DNA of 42,604 nt, from NCBI GenBank assembly GCA_903945175.1, contig CAJAUM010000013.1:1-42604 (forward strand). Direction: 5' to 3'. Shown in pieces: positions 8,485-16,178 of the stretch. The number at the start of each line of letters is the position of its first letter. The stretch's first letter is position 1. This DNA is from an uncultured Bacteroidales bacterium (GTDB taxonomy: Bacteria; Bacteroidota; Bacteroidia; Bacteroidales; FEN-979). Position numbers and translations under genes: made by a program. Under the pieces are notes generated by a model. The model saw only the letters and a list, made by a program, of their open reading frames with translations, ran no database searches and was not told the origin of the DNA.

Positions 8485-10098
8485 ATGACAACCGAATTAA
8501 CCAAGAGCAGTGGCTGGAAATCGCTGGAGAGCCATTTTCAGGAAATCAAAAACACGCCGATCCGCTCATTGTTCAATGAGGATAAAACCAGGGGAACGCG
8601 GCTGCGCGTGGAGGATCTGGGGATCTATTTTGACTATTCGAAACACCGGATCAATGATAAAACCTTGGAACTGTTGTTCCAGCTTGCGCGGGAACGCGGA
8701 CTGGCCGATAAGATCGCCTCGATGTTTTCAGGTGAAAAGATCAACACGACCGAGAACAGGGCTGTACTCCACACTGCGTTACGGGCCCCCAGGGGATCGG
8801 TTGTCCTGGTCGACGGCGTGAACGTGGTTCCCGAAGTGCATGCGGTGCTTGAGCGCATGGCCTCGTTTGCAGGGAATATCCGCAGTGGAGAATGGAAGGG
8901 ATATACCGGCAAGCCCATCAGGAACATTGTGAACATTGGCATTGGCGGATCCGACCTGGGCCCGGTGATGGCCTATGAGGCGCTTAAGTTTTATGCCCGG
9001 CGGAACCTCACCTTCCGGTTTGTATCCAACATCGATGGCAGTGATTTCGCGGAGGCGGTTCGTGATTTGTCGCCCGAGGAGACCCTGTTCATCGTTTCCT
9101 CCAAGACCTTCACCACCATCGAAACCATGACCAATGCCCGCACAGCGCGGAAATGGCTGCTGGACAAGCTGGTGAATCCCAAAGCGGTGGCCAGCCATTT
9201 TGTGGCTGTTTCGACCAATGCAAAAGAGGTTGGTAACTTCGGTATCGATACCCACAACATGTTTGGTTTCTGGGATTGGGTAGGAGGAAGGTATTCCATG
9301 GATTCGGCCATCGGGTTGTCGACCATGATTGCCATCGGTCCCGGCCATTTTTATGAAATGCTCGACGGATTTCACCAGATGGATGAACATTTCCGGAATG
9401 CGCCATTTGAAAGGAACATCCCGGTGATCATGGGGCTGCTGGGGATCTGGTACATCGATTTCTTCGGGGCGCAAACCCAGGCGGTACTGCCGTATGATAA
9501 TTATCTCAAACGTTTCCCGGCCTACCTGCAACAGCTCACCATGGAAAGCAACGGCAAGCATGTCACCCTCGATGGGGAGTTGGTCGGGTACGCCACCGGA
9601 GCCGTTTACTGGGGAGAGCCCGGAACCAACGGGCAACATTCGTTTTACCAGCTGATCCACCAGGGCACCTCCCTCATCCCCTGTGATTTCATTGGGTTTA
9701 AAACCTCGCTGAACCCGCTTCCGCTTCACCAGGATTACCTGATGGCCAACATGATTGCGCAGGGAGAGGCCCTGGCCTTCGGAAAAACAGCCGAAGAGGT
9801 GAAGGCCGAAGGGGTTCCTGATAACCTTGCTCCGCATAAGGTTTTCGAAGGGAACCGCCCGTCGACCACCCTCTTCATGGAAAAACTGACCCCCGGAAAC
9901 CTGGGTAAGCTGATCGCACTGTACGAACAGATGGTATATACCCAGGGCGTGATATGGGGCGTCAATCCATTCGATCAGATGGGGGTGGAGCTGGGAAAGG
10001 TATTGGCCATGAAGATCATTCCTGAATTGCTGGAGAAGGAAAAACTGTTGCGCCACGACAGCTCAACCAACAACCTGATCGGGTATTACCGGGAGTAG
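8485..10098 (+). CDS. pgi: Glucose-6-phosphate isomerase
   Basis: Interconverts glucose 6-phosphate and fructose 6-phosphate, linking glycolysis with the pentose phosphate operon it ends. Recognised by [13 protein letters not shown] (phosphate-binding loop), the isomerase signature [16 protein letters not shown], and [14 protein letters not shown] with the catalytic histidine. The length of 537 residues suits the long bacterial/eukaryotic-like class. A 64-nt gap to pgl shows no obvious promoter box, so it is probably co-transcribed. It converges on the AAA ATPase gene. Confidence 0.95.
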   Translation: MTTELTKSSGWKSLESHFQEIKNTPIRSLFNEDKTRGTRLRVEDLGIYFDYSKHRINDKTLELLFQLARERGLADKIASMFSGEKINTTENRAVLHTALRAPRGSVVLVDGVNVVPEVHAVLERMASFAGNIRSGEWKGYTGKPIRNIVNIGIGGSDLGPVMAYEALKFYARRNLTFRFVSNIDGSDFAEAVRDLSPEETLFIVSSKTFTTIETMTNARTARKWLLDKLVNPKAVASHFVAVSTNAKEVGNFGIDTHNMFGFWDWVGGRYSMDSAIGLSTMIAIGPGHFYEMLDGFHQMDEHFRNAPFERNIPVIMGLLGIWYIDFFGAQTQAVLPYDNYLKRFPAYLQQLTMESNGKHVTLDGELVGYATGAVYWGEPGTNGQHSFYQLIHQGTSLIPCDFIGFKTSLNPLPLHQDYLMANMIAQGEALAFGKTAEEVKAEGVPDNLAPHKVFEGNRPSTTLFMEKLTPGNLGKLIALYEQMVYTQGVIWGVNPFDQMGVELGKVLAMKIIPELLEKEKLLRHDSSTNNLIGYYRE

Positions 10099-10101
10099 AA
10101 C

Positions 10102-10122
10102 AGCGTGACTGCATTCCACGCT
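10102..10122. terminator. Possible weak terminator between pgi and the ATPase gene
   Basis: AGCGTG (10102-10107) and CACGCT (10117-10122) form a 6-bp stem with a 9-nt loop between two convergent stops. A T-rich stretch (GGTTTTAATTT) follows on the plus side after an 11-nt gap. The stem is short, so this is tentative. Confidence 0.3.
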
Positions 10123-10139
10123 TGCGGCGAGGTTTTAAT

Positions 10140-11270
10140 TTACAAAATAAAATCCAGGTAATTTTCCCTGTTGATAATTTGATAATTTGAACCATATCCT
10201 TCACTCCAACTGACAGGAATTCTTTTTTTCGACCTGCCTGATTTGATTTCATAGGCAAAAAAATCGGTCATTCGCTCCTCCACATAATCAATTTCGGTTC
10301 CGGCATAGGTTCGCCAAAAATAGCCATTGGCATTTTTTTGATTGTAAAGTAAATATTTACGTCGTTCAGCAATGATGAAATTTTCCCATAAAGCGCCGGT
10401 GTCGTTTCGTTCGCTAAGGGGTTTCATGTTGCCGATCAAGATATTGCGGATACCCGTATCGTAAAAATAGTACTTCTGCGACTTGCTGATCTCTTTGCGC
10501 GGGTTATGACTAAACGCAGGTAGTTTGAATATCACAAACGATTGCTCAAGCAGAAAAAGATATCGCTCTACCGTGTCACGATTCAACCCCAGTTTGTTGC
10601 CAAGTTCATGAATGGAAACCTGCGATCCTGTCTGATATGCCAGTAATCTTAACAGATCCCTGATCTTCAGCGGGTATTTAATCATCTCCAGTTCCAGAAT
10701 ATCTTTAAAAATAAATGAAGACGATATGTCGTGAAGATATTCTTCCCTGGCAGAAGAGTTCACGATATTGATAACTTCGGGATAGGATCCGAAGATTAAC
10801 CGATCTTCAAGCTGATCATTCAGTTCAAAAGCATTGTTGATTCCTCCAAGTTCCTGCATGGACACAGGCAACAGGGTATAAATTTTTTTCCGCCCGGCCA
10901 GCGATTCCGACACCCGGCCCGAAAGCAGGAAGGAAGAGGAACCTGTTACCAGGATTTTTAATTCGGGCAATTCATCATGAAGAATTTTCAGGTTGATGCC
11001 TATTTCAGGAATTCGCTGCCCCTCATCAATAAACAACAATTCATAACCTGCCACCAGTGAGCGGAGCTTGCCCAGATCGCGGCTTGATAAAACTTCGAGA
11101 TATTTTGACTGATCCGCATTGACCATCAGCGTTTTGAGGTCCATCTCCTGAATAACCTGCTTTGACAATGTTGTTTTCCCTGCCTGCCGTGGTCCGTAGA
11201 GCATAACAACTTTTCCAAGGTTACTCAAATCAGCAATCAATTGGGTTTTAATCAAACGATTGATTTCCAT
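10140..11270 (-). CDS. AAA ATPase with C-terminal DUF4143 domain (376 aa)
   Basis: The N-terminal ATPase has Walker A GPRQAGKT (26-33), Walker B LLFIDEGQ, and the sensor-like segment LVTGSSSFLLSGRVSESLAGR; the C-terminal half (FSHNPRKEISKSQKYYFYDTGIRN to YFWRTYAGTEIDYVEE) is the nuclease-like DUF4143 domain. These proteins are common as orphan, patchily distributed genes in Bacteroidota; their function is not settled. The start at 11270 (MEINRLIKTQ) is chosen over an in-frame ATG at 11321 because a strong promoter lies between them. Three 32-bp repeats sit directly upstream, next to a deletion scar, which suggests an accessory, mobile locus. Confidence 0.88.
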   Translation of the reverse strand: MEINRLIKTQLIADLSNLGKVVMLYGPRQAGKTTLSKQVIQEMDLKTLMVNADQSKYLEVLSSRDLGKLRSLVAGYELLFIDEGQRIPEIGINLKILHDELPELKILVTGSSSFLLSGRVSESLAGRKKIYTLLPVSMQELGGINNAFELNDQLEDRLIFGSYPEVINIVNSSAREEYLHDISSSFIFKDILELEMIKYPLKIRDLLRLLAYQTGSQVSIHELGNKLGLNRDTVERYLFLLEQSFVIFKLPAFSHNPRKEISKSQKYYFYDTGIRNILIGNMKPLSERNDTGALWENFIIAERRKYLLYNQKNANGYFWRTYAGTEIDYVEERMTDFFAYEIKSGRSKKRIPVSWSEGYGSNYQIINRENYLDFIL

Positions 11271-11290
11271 GATGGGTGGTATAAGCGGCA

Positions 11291-11322
11291 CAAAAGTACA
11301 AATATTTATGGTCAACCACAAA
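11291..11322 (-). promoter_or_regulatory. Promoter of the ATPase gene (TTTG-N20-TACTTTTG)
   Basis: On the minus strand TTTG (11322-11319) is followed by exactly 20 nt and TACTTTTG (11298-11291), a full match to the Bacteroidota -33/-7 consensus. The predicted leader is about 15 nt. The -33 element lies within the first 32-bp repeat copy, so a protein binding the repeats would interfere with transcription. Confidence 0.6.
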
Positions 11323-11390
11323 TATTAAGGTGAATATTGCTGGTCAACCGCAAATATTAAGGTGAATTTTGGTGGTCAATCGTACATATT
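11310..11390. repeat. Three 32-bp direct repeats upstream of the ATPase
   Basis: Copies begin at 11310, 11342 and 11374, each opening with GGTCAA and containing AATATTAAGG in the first two. The third is truncated and diverged (GGTCAATCGTACATATT). The exact 32-bp period (about three helical turns) would place bound proteins on one DNA face. The third copy contains the stop codon of the gene tail that follows. Confidence 0.85.
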
Positions 11391-11471
11391 GATCAGCCTG
11401 GTGGCGAGGTCCATGGGCTTGGCGGAGGTGGAATTGTAAAGGATTACGATGGTCACATTTTTCGACGGAAA
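11376..11471 (-). pseudogene. 3' tail of a lost minus-strand gene (possibly a serine hydrolase)
   Basis: A 31-codon open stretch ends in TGA at 11376-11378 and reads KNVTIVILYNSTSAKP, followed by a helix-like LATRLINMY. The hydrophobic strand plus terminal amphipathic helix resembles the C-terminus of beta-lactamase-family serine hydrolases, but the piece is too short for certainty. The frame is closed by TGA at 11472-11474, so nothing upstream remains. It abuts a plus-strand tail, as if the 5' halves of two divergent genes had been deleted together. Confidence 0.4.
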
Positions 11472-11671
11472 TCACATCCCATGATCTGCAAACATTTGAT
11501 ATGCAGATATTCAACAAGATCGGACAGATGATCTATGAAAAGAGGAAAATCAGGGTGCAGGGCCAATTTAAACAACAGATTGACCTGCGGCCCATCCCGG
11601 TAGGAATCTATACGGTAGTATTGCGCAGTGCGGAGGGCGTGATGTTAAGAAAAGTACTGATTTCACAATAA
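11462..11671 (+). pseudogene. Remnant T9SS C-terminal sorting domain
   Basis: From about 11462 the plus strand reads STEITSHDLQTFDMQIFN, then IGQMIYEKRKIRVQGQFKQQ and IDLRPIPVGIYTVVLR, stopping with TAA at 11669-11671. This is the last two strands' worth of a type A T9SS sorting domain, closely similar to the intact one at 42138-42300 (IFNTLGQLIFERKDVRVSG, QQIDLRPTPPGVYTVL). The N-terminal part, including the YPNP block and the whole cargo protein, is missing; the sequence upstream of 11462 in this frame is not protein-like. Its terminator hairpin survives. Confidence 0.8.
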
Positions 11672-11685
11672 TCAGTACTTTTCTT
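11647..11685. terminator. Bidirectional intrinsic terminator (15-bp stem)
   Basis: The arms 11647-11661 (AAGAAAAGTACTGAT) and 11671-11685 pair perfectly over 15 bp with a 9-nt loop; the ends supply a T-run on both strands. It lies between the convergent stops of the T9SS remnant and the archaemetzincin. Confidence 0.8.
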
Positions 11686-12216
11686 TTACAGTTCCAGGTT
11701 GGCCCGGCAATTGGAGCAAAGATGCTGATCTTTTTGATCGATATCCTCCACGTAGGTGCTTGACCGCATGACGCAGGTGGGGGTATGGCAGTGAATTAAT
11801 CCAAGGGTGTGACCCAGCTCATGGATCACCTCTTTCCTTGAACGATCCAATAAAAACCGGTCATCGCTGATCATGCCATAATGTTCATTGCTGAACCGGT
11901 GAAGCGAGGCAATGGCAGTCTGCCCGCCTAAAAAGGCCTGTCCGAAGATAAAGGTAAGAATCGGTATGAAAAGATCCACATTGAATAACCCCAGGGTCTT
12001 TGCGGAACCCGGAAAGGATAACGAGTCAACCTGCTTCAGCAAGGTGTTCCCGTTGTATTGTCGCCGGGCGGGATCATAAAAGTCGCTCAGATCGATATGG
12101 CCCTCTTTGATTGAAACCGGGCAGCGAAATTCGTTTTTCACTGCCTCGGCGATCTTCTCAAGAAAATCTTTCTCGAAGTATCCAAAGGAGACCAGGGTGA
12201 TGTTTTGCAGATTCAT
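11686..12216 (-). CDS. Archaemetzincin family zinc metallopeptidase (176 aa)
   Basis: Peptidase family M54. The extended zinc motif HELGHTLGLIHC has His132, His136 and His142 as ligands with Glu133 as base. Cys143, Cys148, Cys167 and Cys170 form the second, four-cysteine zinc site typical of the family, and the Met-turn is VMRSS. No signal peptide, so cytosolic. Archaemetzincins are frequent in archaea and scattered in bacteria; substrates are unknown. It starts 9 nt after the sigma54-type response regulator and is the last gene of the sensor-regulator unit, which hints at a role in processing or turnover of a regulated protein; that link is inferred. Confidence 0.9.
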   Translation of the reverse strand: MNLQNITLVSFGYFEKDFLEKIAEAVKNEFRCPVSIKEGHIDLSDFYDPARRQYNGNTLLKQVDSLSFPGSAKTLGLFNVDLFIPILTFIFGQAFLGGQTAIASLHRFSNEHYGMISDDRFLLDRSRKEVIHELGHTLGLIHCHTPTCVMRSSTYVEDIDQKDQHLCSNCRANLEL

Positions 12217-12225
12217 CAGGCATTC

Positions 12226-13569
12226 TTATTGATCTGCAGGTTTTAAATCGTATTTTTTGATCTTGTGATACAGCGTTACCCTGTCAACCTTCAAGGCCTT
12301 GGCTGCCCGGGAGATGTTCCAGCCGTACTTATCCAGGATTTGCTGAATGAAGGATTTTTCAAAATCATCGAGACTTTCGGCTGCAGGGTTCACCATGGTT
12401 TTTTCGAGGGGAAGGTCTTTCAGTCCTATTTTTTTGCCATTCCCGACAACAATGGCGCGTTCAATCATGTTTTCCAGTTCACGGATGTTCCCCGGAAAGT
12501 TGAACTCCTGCAGTCGCTTCAACGCAGATTGATCAATGGCCACAGGAGCTCTGTTCATCGAGGTGCAATATTTATTGATAAAATAATCGACCAGCAGGGG
12601 AATATCCTCGATGCGCTCCCTCAATGGAGGAATGTGAATGTTCACTACATTCAGCCTGTAAAAGAGATCCTCCCTGAAGGTTCCCTTTTCGACCATGCTT
12701 TTCAAATCCTTGTTTGTAGCGCAGATCACCCTGAAGTCGGAACTGATCTCTTTGTTCCCGCCTACCCGGATAAAGGTTTTCGATTCCAGCACCCGCAGCA
12801 GCTCCACCTGCATTTTAGTCGAAATGGTGGCAATTTCATCCAGGAAGATCGACCCGCTGTCGGCCATTTCAAAGCGGCCTTTGCGATTGTACATGGCTCC
12901 CGTAAAGGCTCCTTTTTCGTGGCCGAACAATTCACTTTCAAGCAGGCTCTCAGTCAATGCGCCGCAATGGACGCTGACGAACGGAAAAAATTTACGCGGA
13001 GAGTTGGAATGAATGGCCCTTGCAACAAGCTCTTTGCCGGTGCCGCTCTCGCCTGTTATAATCACAGAGGAGTTGGTTTGTGCGACGCTCTCAACCTCCC
13101 TGAGCACATTTTTCATCGCCTCACTGTTCCCGATCAGGTCCTCTACGTTCTCCAGTGAGATCACCTTTTTCTTCAATGATTCATTTTCATCTGCCAAAGA
13201 AATTTGCTTCGTGGCATTCCTGATCAAATGGGTTAAATCGTCGGGATCAAAGGGTTTGGTGACATAATCAAACGCACCGTCCTTCAAGGCTTTCACTGCA
13301 GTATCCACCGTAGCAAAGGCGGTCATCATGATTACAATTGAATCTCTTTTGAGTGATTTTATCCGTTTAAGCATTTCCAATCCATCCATTCCCGGCATTT
13401 TGATATCGGCAAGGATGATGTCGAACTGGTCCGATTCAAGCATGGTCAGCGCTTTCTTTGCGTTTTCGGCGCACTCCACGCGAAATCCGTCTTCAATGAA
13501 CCAGTTTAACAGCGAATCCCTGACAGATTCTTCATCGTCAACAATCAGTATCGAGATCTTCTTCGCCAT
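12226..13569 (-). CDS. Sigma54-dependent response regulator, NtrC family (447 aa)
   Basis: Receiver domain (1-120) with acidic pocket D11/D12, phospho-acceptor Asp55 in LADIKMPG, and conserved Lys105. AAA+ activator domain with Walker A GESGTGKE (173-180), the sigma54-contacting loop GAFTGA (220-225) and Walker B IFLDEIA. The C-terminal Fis-type helix-turn-helix is NISRAAKALKVDRVTLYHKI. All motifs needed to open a sigma54 promoter are intact. It lies 12 nt after the heme-motif histidine kinase, its obvious partner. The best target in the window is the redox operon upstream, where a sigma54-like promoter and paired TGTTG-N7-CAACA palindromes occur. Confidence 0.95.
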   Translation of the reverse strand: MAKKISILIVDDEESVRDSLLNWFIEDGFRVECAENAKKALTMLESDQFDIILADIKMPGMDGLEMLKRIKSLKRDSIVIMMTAFATVDTAVKALKDGAFDYVTKPFDPDDLTHLIRNATKQISLADENESLKKKVISLENVEDLIGNSEAMKNVLREVESVAQTNSSVIITGESGTGKELVARAIHSNSPRKFFPFVSVHCGALTESLLESELFGHEKGAFTGAMYNRKGRFEMADSGSIFLDEIATISTKMQVELLRVLESKTFIRVGGNKEISSDFRVICATNKDLKSMVEKGTFREDLFYRLNVVNIHIPPLRERIEDIPLLVDYFINKYCTSMNRAPVAIDQSALKRLQEFNFPGNIRELENMIERAIVVGNGKKIGLKDLPLEKTMVNPAAESLDDFEKSFIQQILDKYGWNISRAAKALKVDRVTLYHKIKKYDLKPADQ

Positions 13570-13581
13570 AGCTATGCTCTT

Positions 13582-15246
13582 TTAATTTTTTACCAATGGA
13601 ATGGTTACAGATAAAATGGTTCCATGTCCCAGTTCAGATTTTACCTGTATTTTCCCTTTGTGGTTTTGCACAATCCCGTGTACAATGGCCAATCCCAGTC
13701 CAATGCCGCTGGCATCCTGTTTTGTGGAAAAGAAGGGCTCAAAAATATGGGGGATATCTTCAGGGGCAATTCCCAATCCGTTATCTGTAATTTCAAAGTT
13801 GACGGTATCCTCATTGGGATTTTTGGTCCTGATCGTAATCTCTCCGTTTTCAGTCGCCGCTTCGGATGCATTTACCAGCATGGCGACACAAGCCTGTTTA
13901 ATCTGGTTCGGACTGCAATAAATTAAATCGGAATGGGCATTCAAATCGATGAGAAAATTAATATTGGCAATTTTAATGGGATGGGTCATTAAATCATACG
14001 TTTCCTGCAAAATTTCATGCAGATGTTTTGGCTCAAAATCATCCTGATCCTTCCTTGAAAAATCGAGCAGCCCCTTTACAATATCACCGCACCGTTTTGT
14101 TTCATTTTCAATCAGTTTCAGATGTTTGAGCATCGAATCCCGTTTGGATGTATACAATTCGGGGTTGCTCATCTGCTTATGCAAAAGCTTGGTGTAGATG
14201 AGAATGCCCGATAAGGGGTTGTTAATCTCATGTGCAACGGAGGAGGATAATTTTCCAAGTGACGCCAAACGCTCTACATGCATCAGTTCATTCTGGGCCG
14301 CTCCAAGTTCTTCCGATTTTTTCTGGACCTTGTACTCAAGCTGCTGCGACCAGTTTTCCAGCTCATTGGTGGCAGTCTGCAAATTATCAAGCATGGCATT
14401 GAAGGCCTCGGAAACCATCCGCATGTCATCCAATTGATTGGGTTTTATTTCAACCCGGGTACTTTTATCCCCGTTGGCAACCGCAATACTCACTTTTACC
14501 AAAGCGTTCAAGGGATCCTTAATCTTTCGGCGGGTGAAAAATATTAAAACCCCCGCGAGAAGTAAGGTAGAAAAAATAGCAAGGAGGAAAAACTCGGTTG
14601 ACGATTTTGTCACTGCGGCATCCAGATTTTCCAGGGGAATCTTAATCACAAGCGATCCCAGCAGGATGTCGGTTGCCTTGTGGGCATGACATGAGCTGGT
14701 GTAACATGATTTTTCATTCAGAATGGGGGATTTGATCAGCAGATGCCTGCTGCGGTTATCGTTCTGGTTCATCTCACAATCACTGTTTACATCGATGATT
14801 TTGTAAGATTTGCCATTGGCAGGAAACATTGATTTGATGTTGGTGTGGCATTTGAGACAGTTGGGGTCGCTGTGGCTGTTCGTATCAATTGAAATGGTCG
14901 AATAAACGAGGTTGTCCTCGCTGTCGTACATGTTCACTTCATCGATACCAGGCAAGGTATTGATGACATCAAGGGTGTATTGCAGTGATTTTTTGTCGTT
15001 TTCGAGCATCGAATAATATAAAGCGCCCTCAACGATTGAACCGACATTGGTTCCGCTCTGGCGAATCATGGTGTTCAGGTAATCCTCATTGACTGATCTG
15101 AAAATGATGCTGAATGACACAAAAAGAAAAACAGACAATACAGTGATTATAAAAACAACCCTTCCGTAAATGGAGGAGCGGAATTTGACATACTTTTTAA
15201 AAATCCTGTTTCCTGTATTGTTTGTGTGTTTGGTAAAGAAAAACAT
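13582..15246 (-). CDS. Membrane sensor histidine kinase with c-type heme motifs in the periplasmic domain (554 aa)
   Basis: TM1 (about 30-50) and TM2 (about 219-238) enclose a periplasmic sensor domain. Inside it are CLKCH at 130-134, a canonical heme c attachment motif, and CYTSSCH at 181-187, a CX4CH motif also able to bind heme c in some proteins. HAMP follows (239-292), then a coiled coil, HisKA with His339 in SSVAHEINNPLSG, and HATPase_c (DNGLGIAP, GIGLGLAIV). It probably reads periplasmic redox state or a small ligand through heme and phosphorylates the NtrC-type regulator 12 nt downstream. A terminator separates it from the redox operon ahead of it, so it likely has its own transcript. 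Confidence 0.92.
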   Translation of the reverse strand: MFFFTKHTNNTGNRIFKKYVKFRSSIYGRVVFIITVLSVFLFVSFSIIFRSVNEDYLNTMIRQSGTNVGSIVEGALYYSMLENDKKSLQYTLDVINTLPGIDEVNMYDSEDNLVYSTISIDTNSHSDPNCLKCHTNIKSMFPANGKSYKIIDVNSDCEMNQNDNRSRHLLIKSPILNEKSCYTSSCHAHKATDILLGSLVIKIPLENLDAAVTKSSTEFFLLAIFSTLLLAGVLIFFTRRKIKDPLNALVKVSIAVANGDKSTRVEIKPNQLDDMRMVSEAFNAMLDNLQTATNELENWSQQLEYKVQKKSEELGAAQNELMHVERLASLGKLSSSVAHEINNPLSGILIYTKLLHKQMSNPELYTSKRDSMLKHLKLIENETKRCGDIVKGLLDFSRKDQDDFEPKHLHEILQETYDLMTHPIKIANINFLIDLNAHSDLIYCSPNQIKQACVAMLVNASEAATENGEITIRTKNPNEDTVNFEITDNGLGIAPEDIPHIFEPFFSTKQDASGIGLGLAIVHGIVQNHKGKIQVKSELGHGTILSVTIPLVKN

Positions 15247-15310
15247 AACACAAAGTTTGGAATATTGTTTTACTCTTTCATAACCAACAGGTTATTATTC
15301 ATGGCAAAGT

Positions 15311-15343
15311 ACAAAAAAAAACTGGTGTGCTGACACCAGTTTT
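15311..15343 (-). terminator. Intrinsic terminator at the end of the redox operon
   Basis: An 11-bp perfect stem (AAAACTGGTGT, 15318-15328, with 15333-15343) and GCTG/CAGC tetraloop is followed on the minus strand by an unbroken T-run, about 50 nt after the GcvH-like stop. It separates the four redox genes from the sensor kinase, in the 147-nt gap 15247-15393. I see no good promoter box for the kinase in that gap. Confidence 0.8.
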
Positions 15344-15393
15344 AAAATAATCTTTGGCAAAAACCCAATCATGACTTTCATCAAGTTTCGTCA

Positions 15394-16131
15394 TCATCTG
15401 TCGGGTGTTGGCAACCGGTAAAGGTTCAAAAATTCTTTCTGAAAGTCCTTCCAGGTCTCATCCGGCAAGGCTGAAAGCGAATGATCACATAATTCGCCTC
15501 CATCCTGCAGTATCACCATGGAAGCTTCAGGGGAGTTGTTTTTCATGGTCACGGCCAGGAAATCTTTGAACCGCAGCAGCTCCCTTTCCGACCAGATGGT
15601 TGCCTCTTCAGCCAGATAGCAGGATTTTGCCTCCGCAATCCAGTTTGAGGGTTTAATTTTATAAATCCACCCTTTGCCATAGGGGTCCTCGTTCAGGGTG
15701 CCGGGATGTTCATGAAGAATCGGGTTAGTCTCAACGATTTTTCCCGAAACAGGCGAAAAGATGGCGAGTAGTTTCCCGTTCTGATCGATTTCGGTCAGTA
15801 AATCTCCCTTATTGATCATATCACCCGGGTTTTTCAGGTGGCTGAACTTCACCTCACCGGTGATATGCAGCAGCAGATCATCGAGCCCCACCTTGGCGGC
15901 TCCCGATTTTTCCAGGTGCATCCAGGTGTGATTTTTTGAATAGAACAGTCCCTGAGGTATTCTTAAAATGTTTGCAGATAGAATACCCAGTGCGTTTTTA
16001 AGCTGCCTGGTCATCTTTACCTGTTTGTTCAACATGATCCAGAAGGGGATCAGCAAAACCAGAAAAGCAATGATGATCAGGTACTCCAACCCTTTGGTTG
16101 CGAAAATATCAGAATAGCTAAATCCGTCCAT
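15394..16131 (-). CDS. Membrane-anchored GcvH-like protein (245 aa)
   Basis: One N-terminal helix (about 17-34) followed by a positive stretch (KQVKMTRQLK) anchors the protein with its bulk in the cytoplasm. Residues 60-160 form a glycine-cleavage H-protein fold (FYSKNHTWMHLE, SPVSGKIVETN, LNEDPYGKGWIYKIKPSNW). In true GcvH the lipoyl lysine is eight residues before the P of PVSG; here that position is Gly119 and a lysine (Lys120) follows, in the motif QNGK. The last 75 residues (RFKDFLAV, VILQDGGEL, WKDFQKEF) match the C-terminus of the PstS-GcvH fusion of the same operon, so they are paralogues. It is unlikely to serve glycine cleavage, as no gcvT/P is near; a role with the HybAB-type subunits is inferred. 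Confidence 0.8.
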   Translation of the reverse strand: MDGFSYSDIFATKGLEYLIIIAFLVLLIPFWIMLNKQVKMTRQLKNALGILSANILRIPQGLFYSKNHTWMHLEKSGAAKVGLDDLLLHITGEVKFSHLKNPGDMINKGDLLTEIDQNGKLLAIFSPVSGKIVETNPILHEHPGTLNEDPYGKGWIYKIKPSNWIAEAKSCYLAEEATIWSERELLRFKDFLAVTMKNNSPEASMVILQDGGELCDHSLSALPDETWKDFQKEFLNLYRLPTPDR

Positions 16132-16178
16132 TTTTTTTGTTTTTATGCAAACACCTTTCCCGGTGCGTGCTGGTTAAT

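Noticed and set aside
8779-10056. 425-codon open frame antisense to pgi
   Set aside because: It mirrors a clearly coding, motif-complete pgi; the translation has no recognisable fold and results from high-GC codon bias of the real gene.
12265-13158. 297-codon plus-strand frame inside the response regulator
   Set aside because: Antisense shadow of the AAA+ domain; no start context and no family resemblance.
15394-16131. Simple annotation as glycine cleavage H protein
   Set aside because: A membrane anchor, an extra C-terminal domain, a shifted lysine and the absence of gcvT/gcvP argue against a glycine cleavage role.
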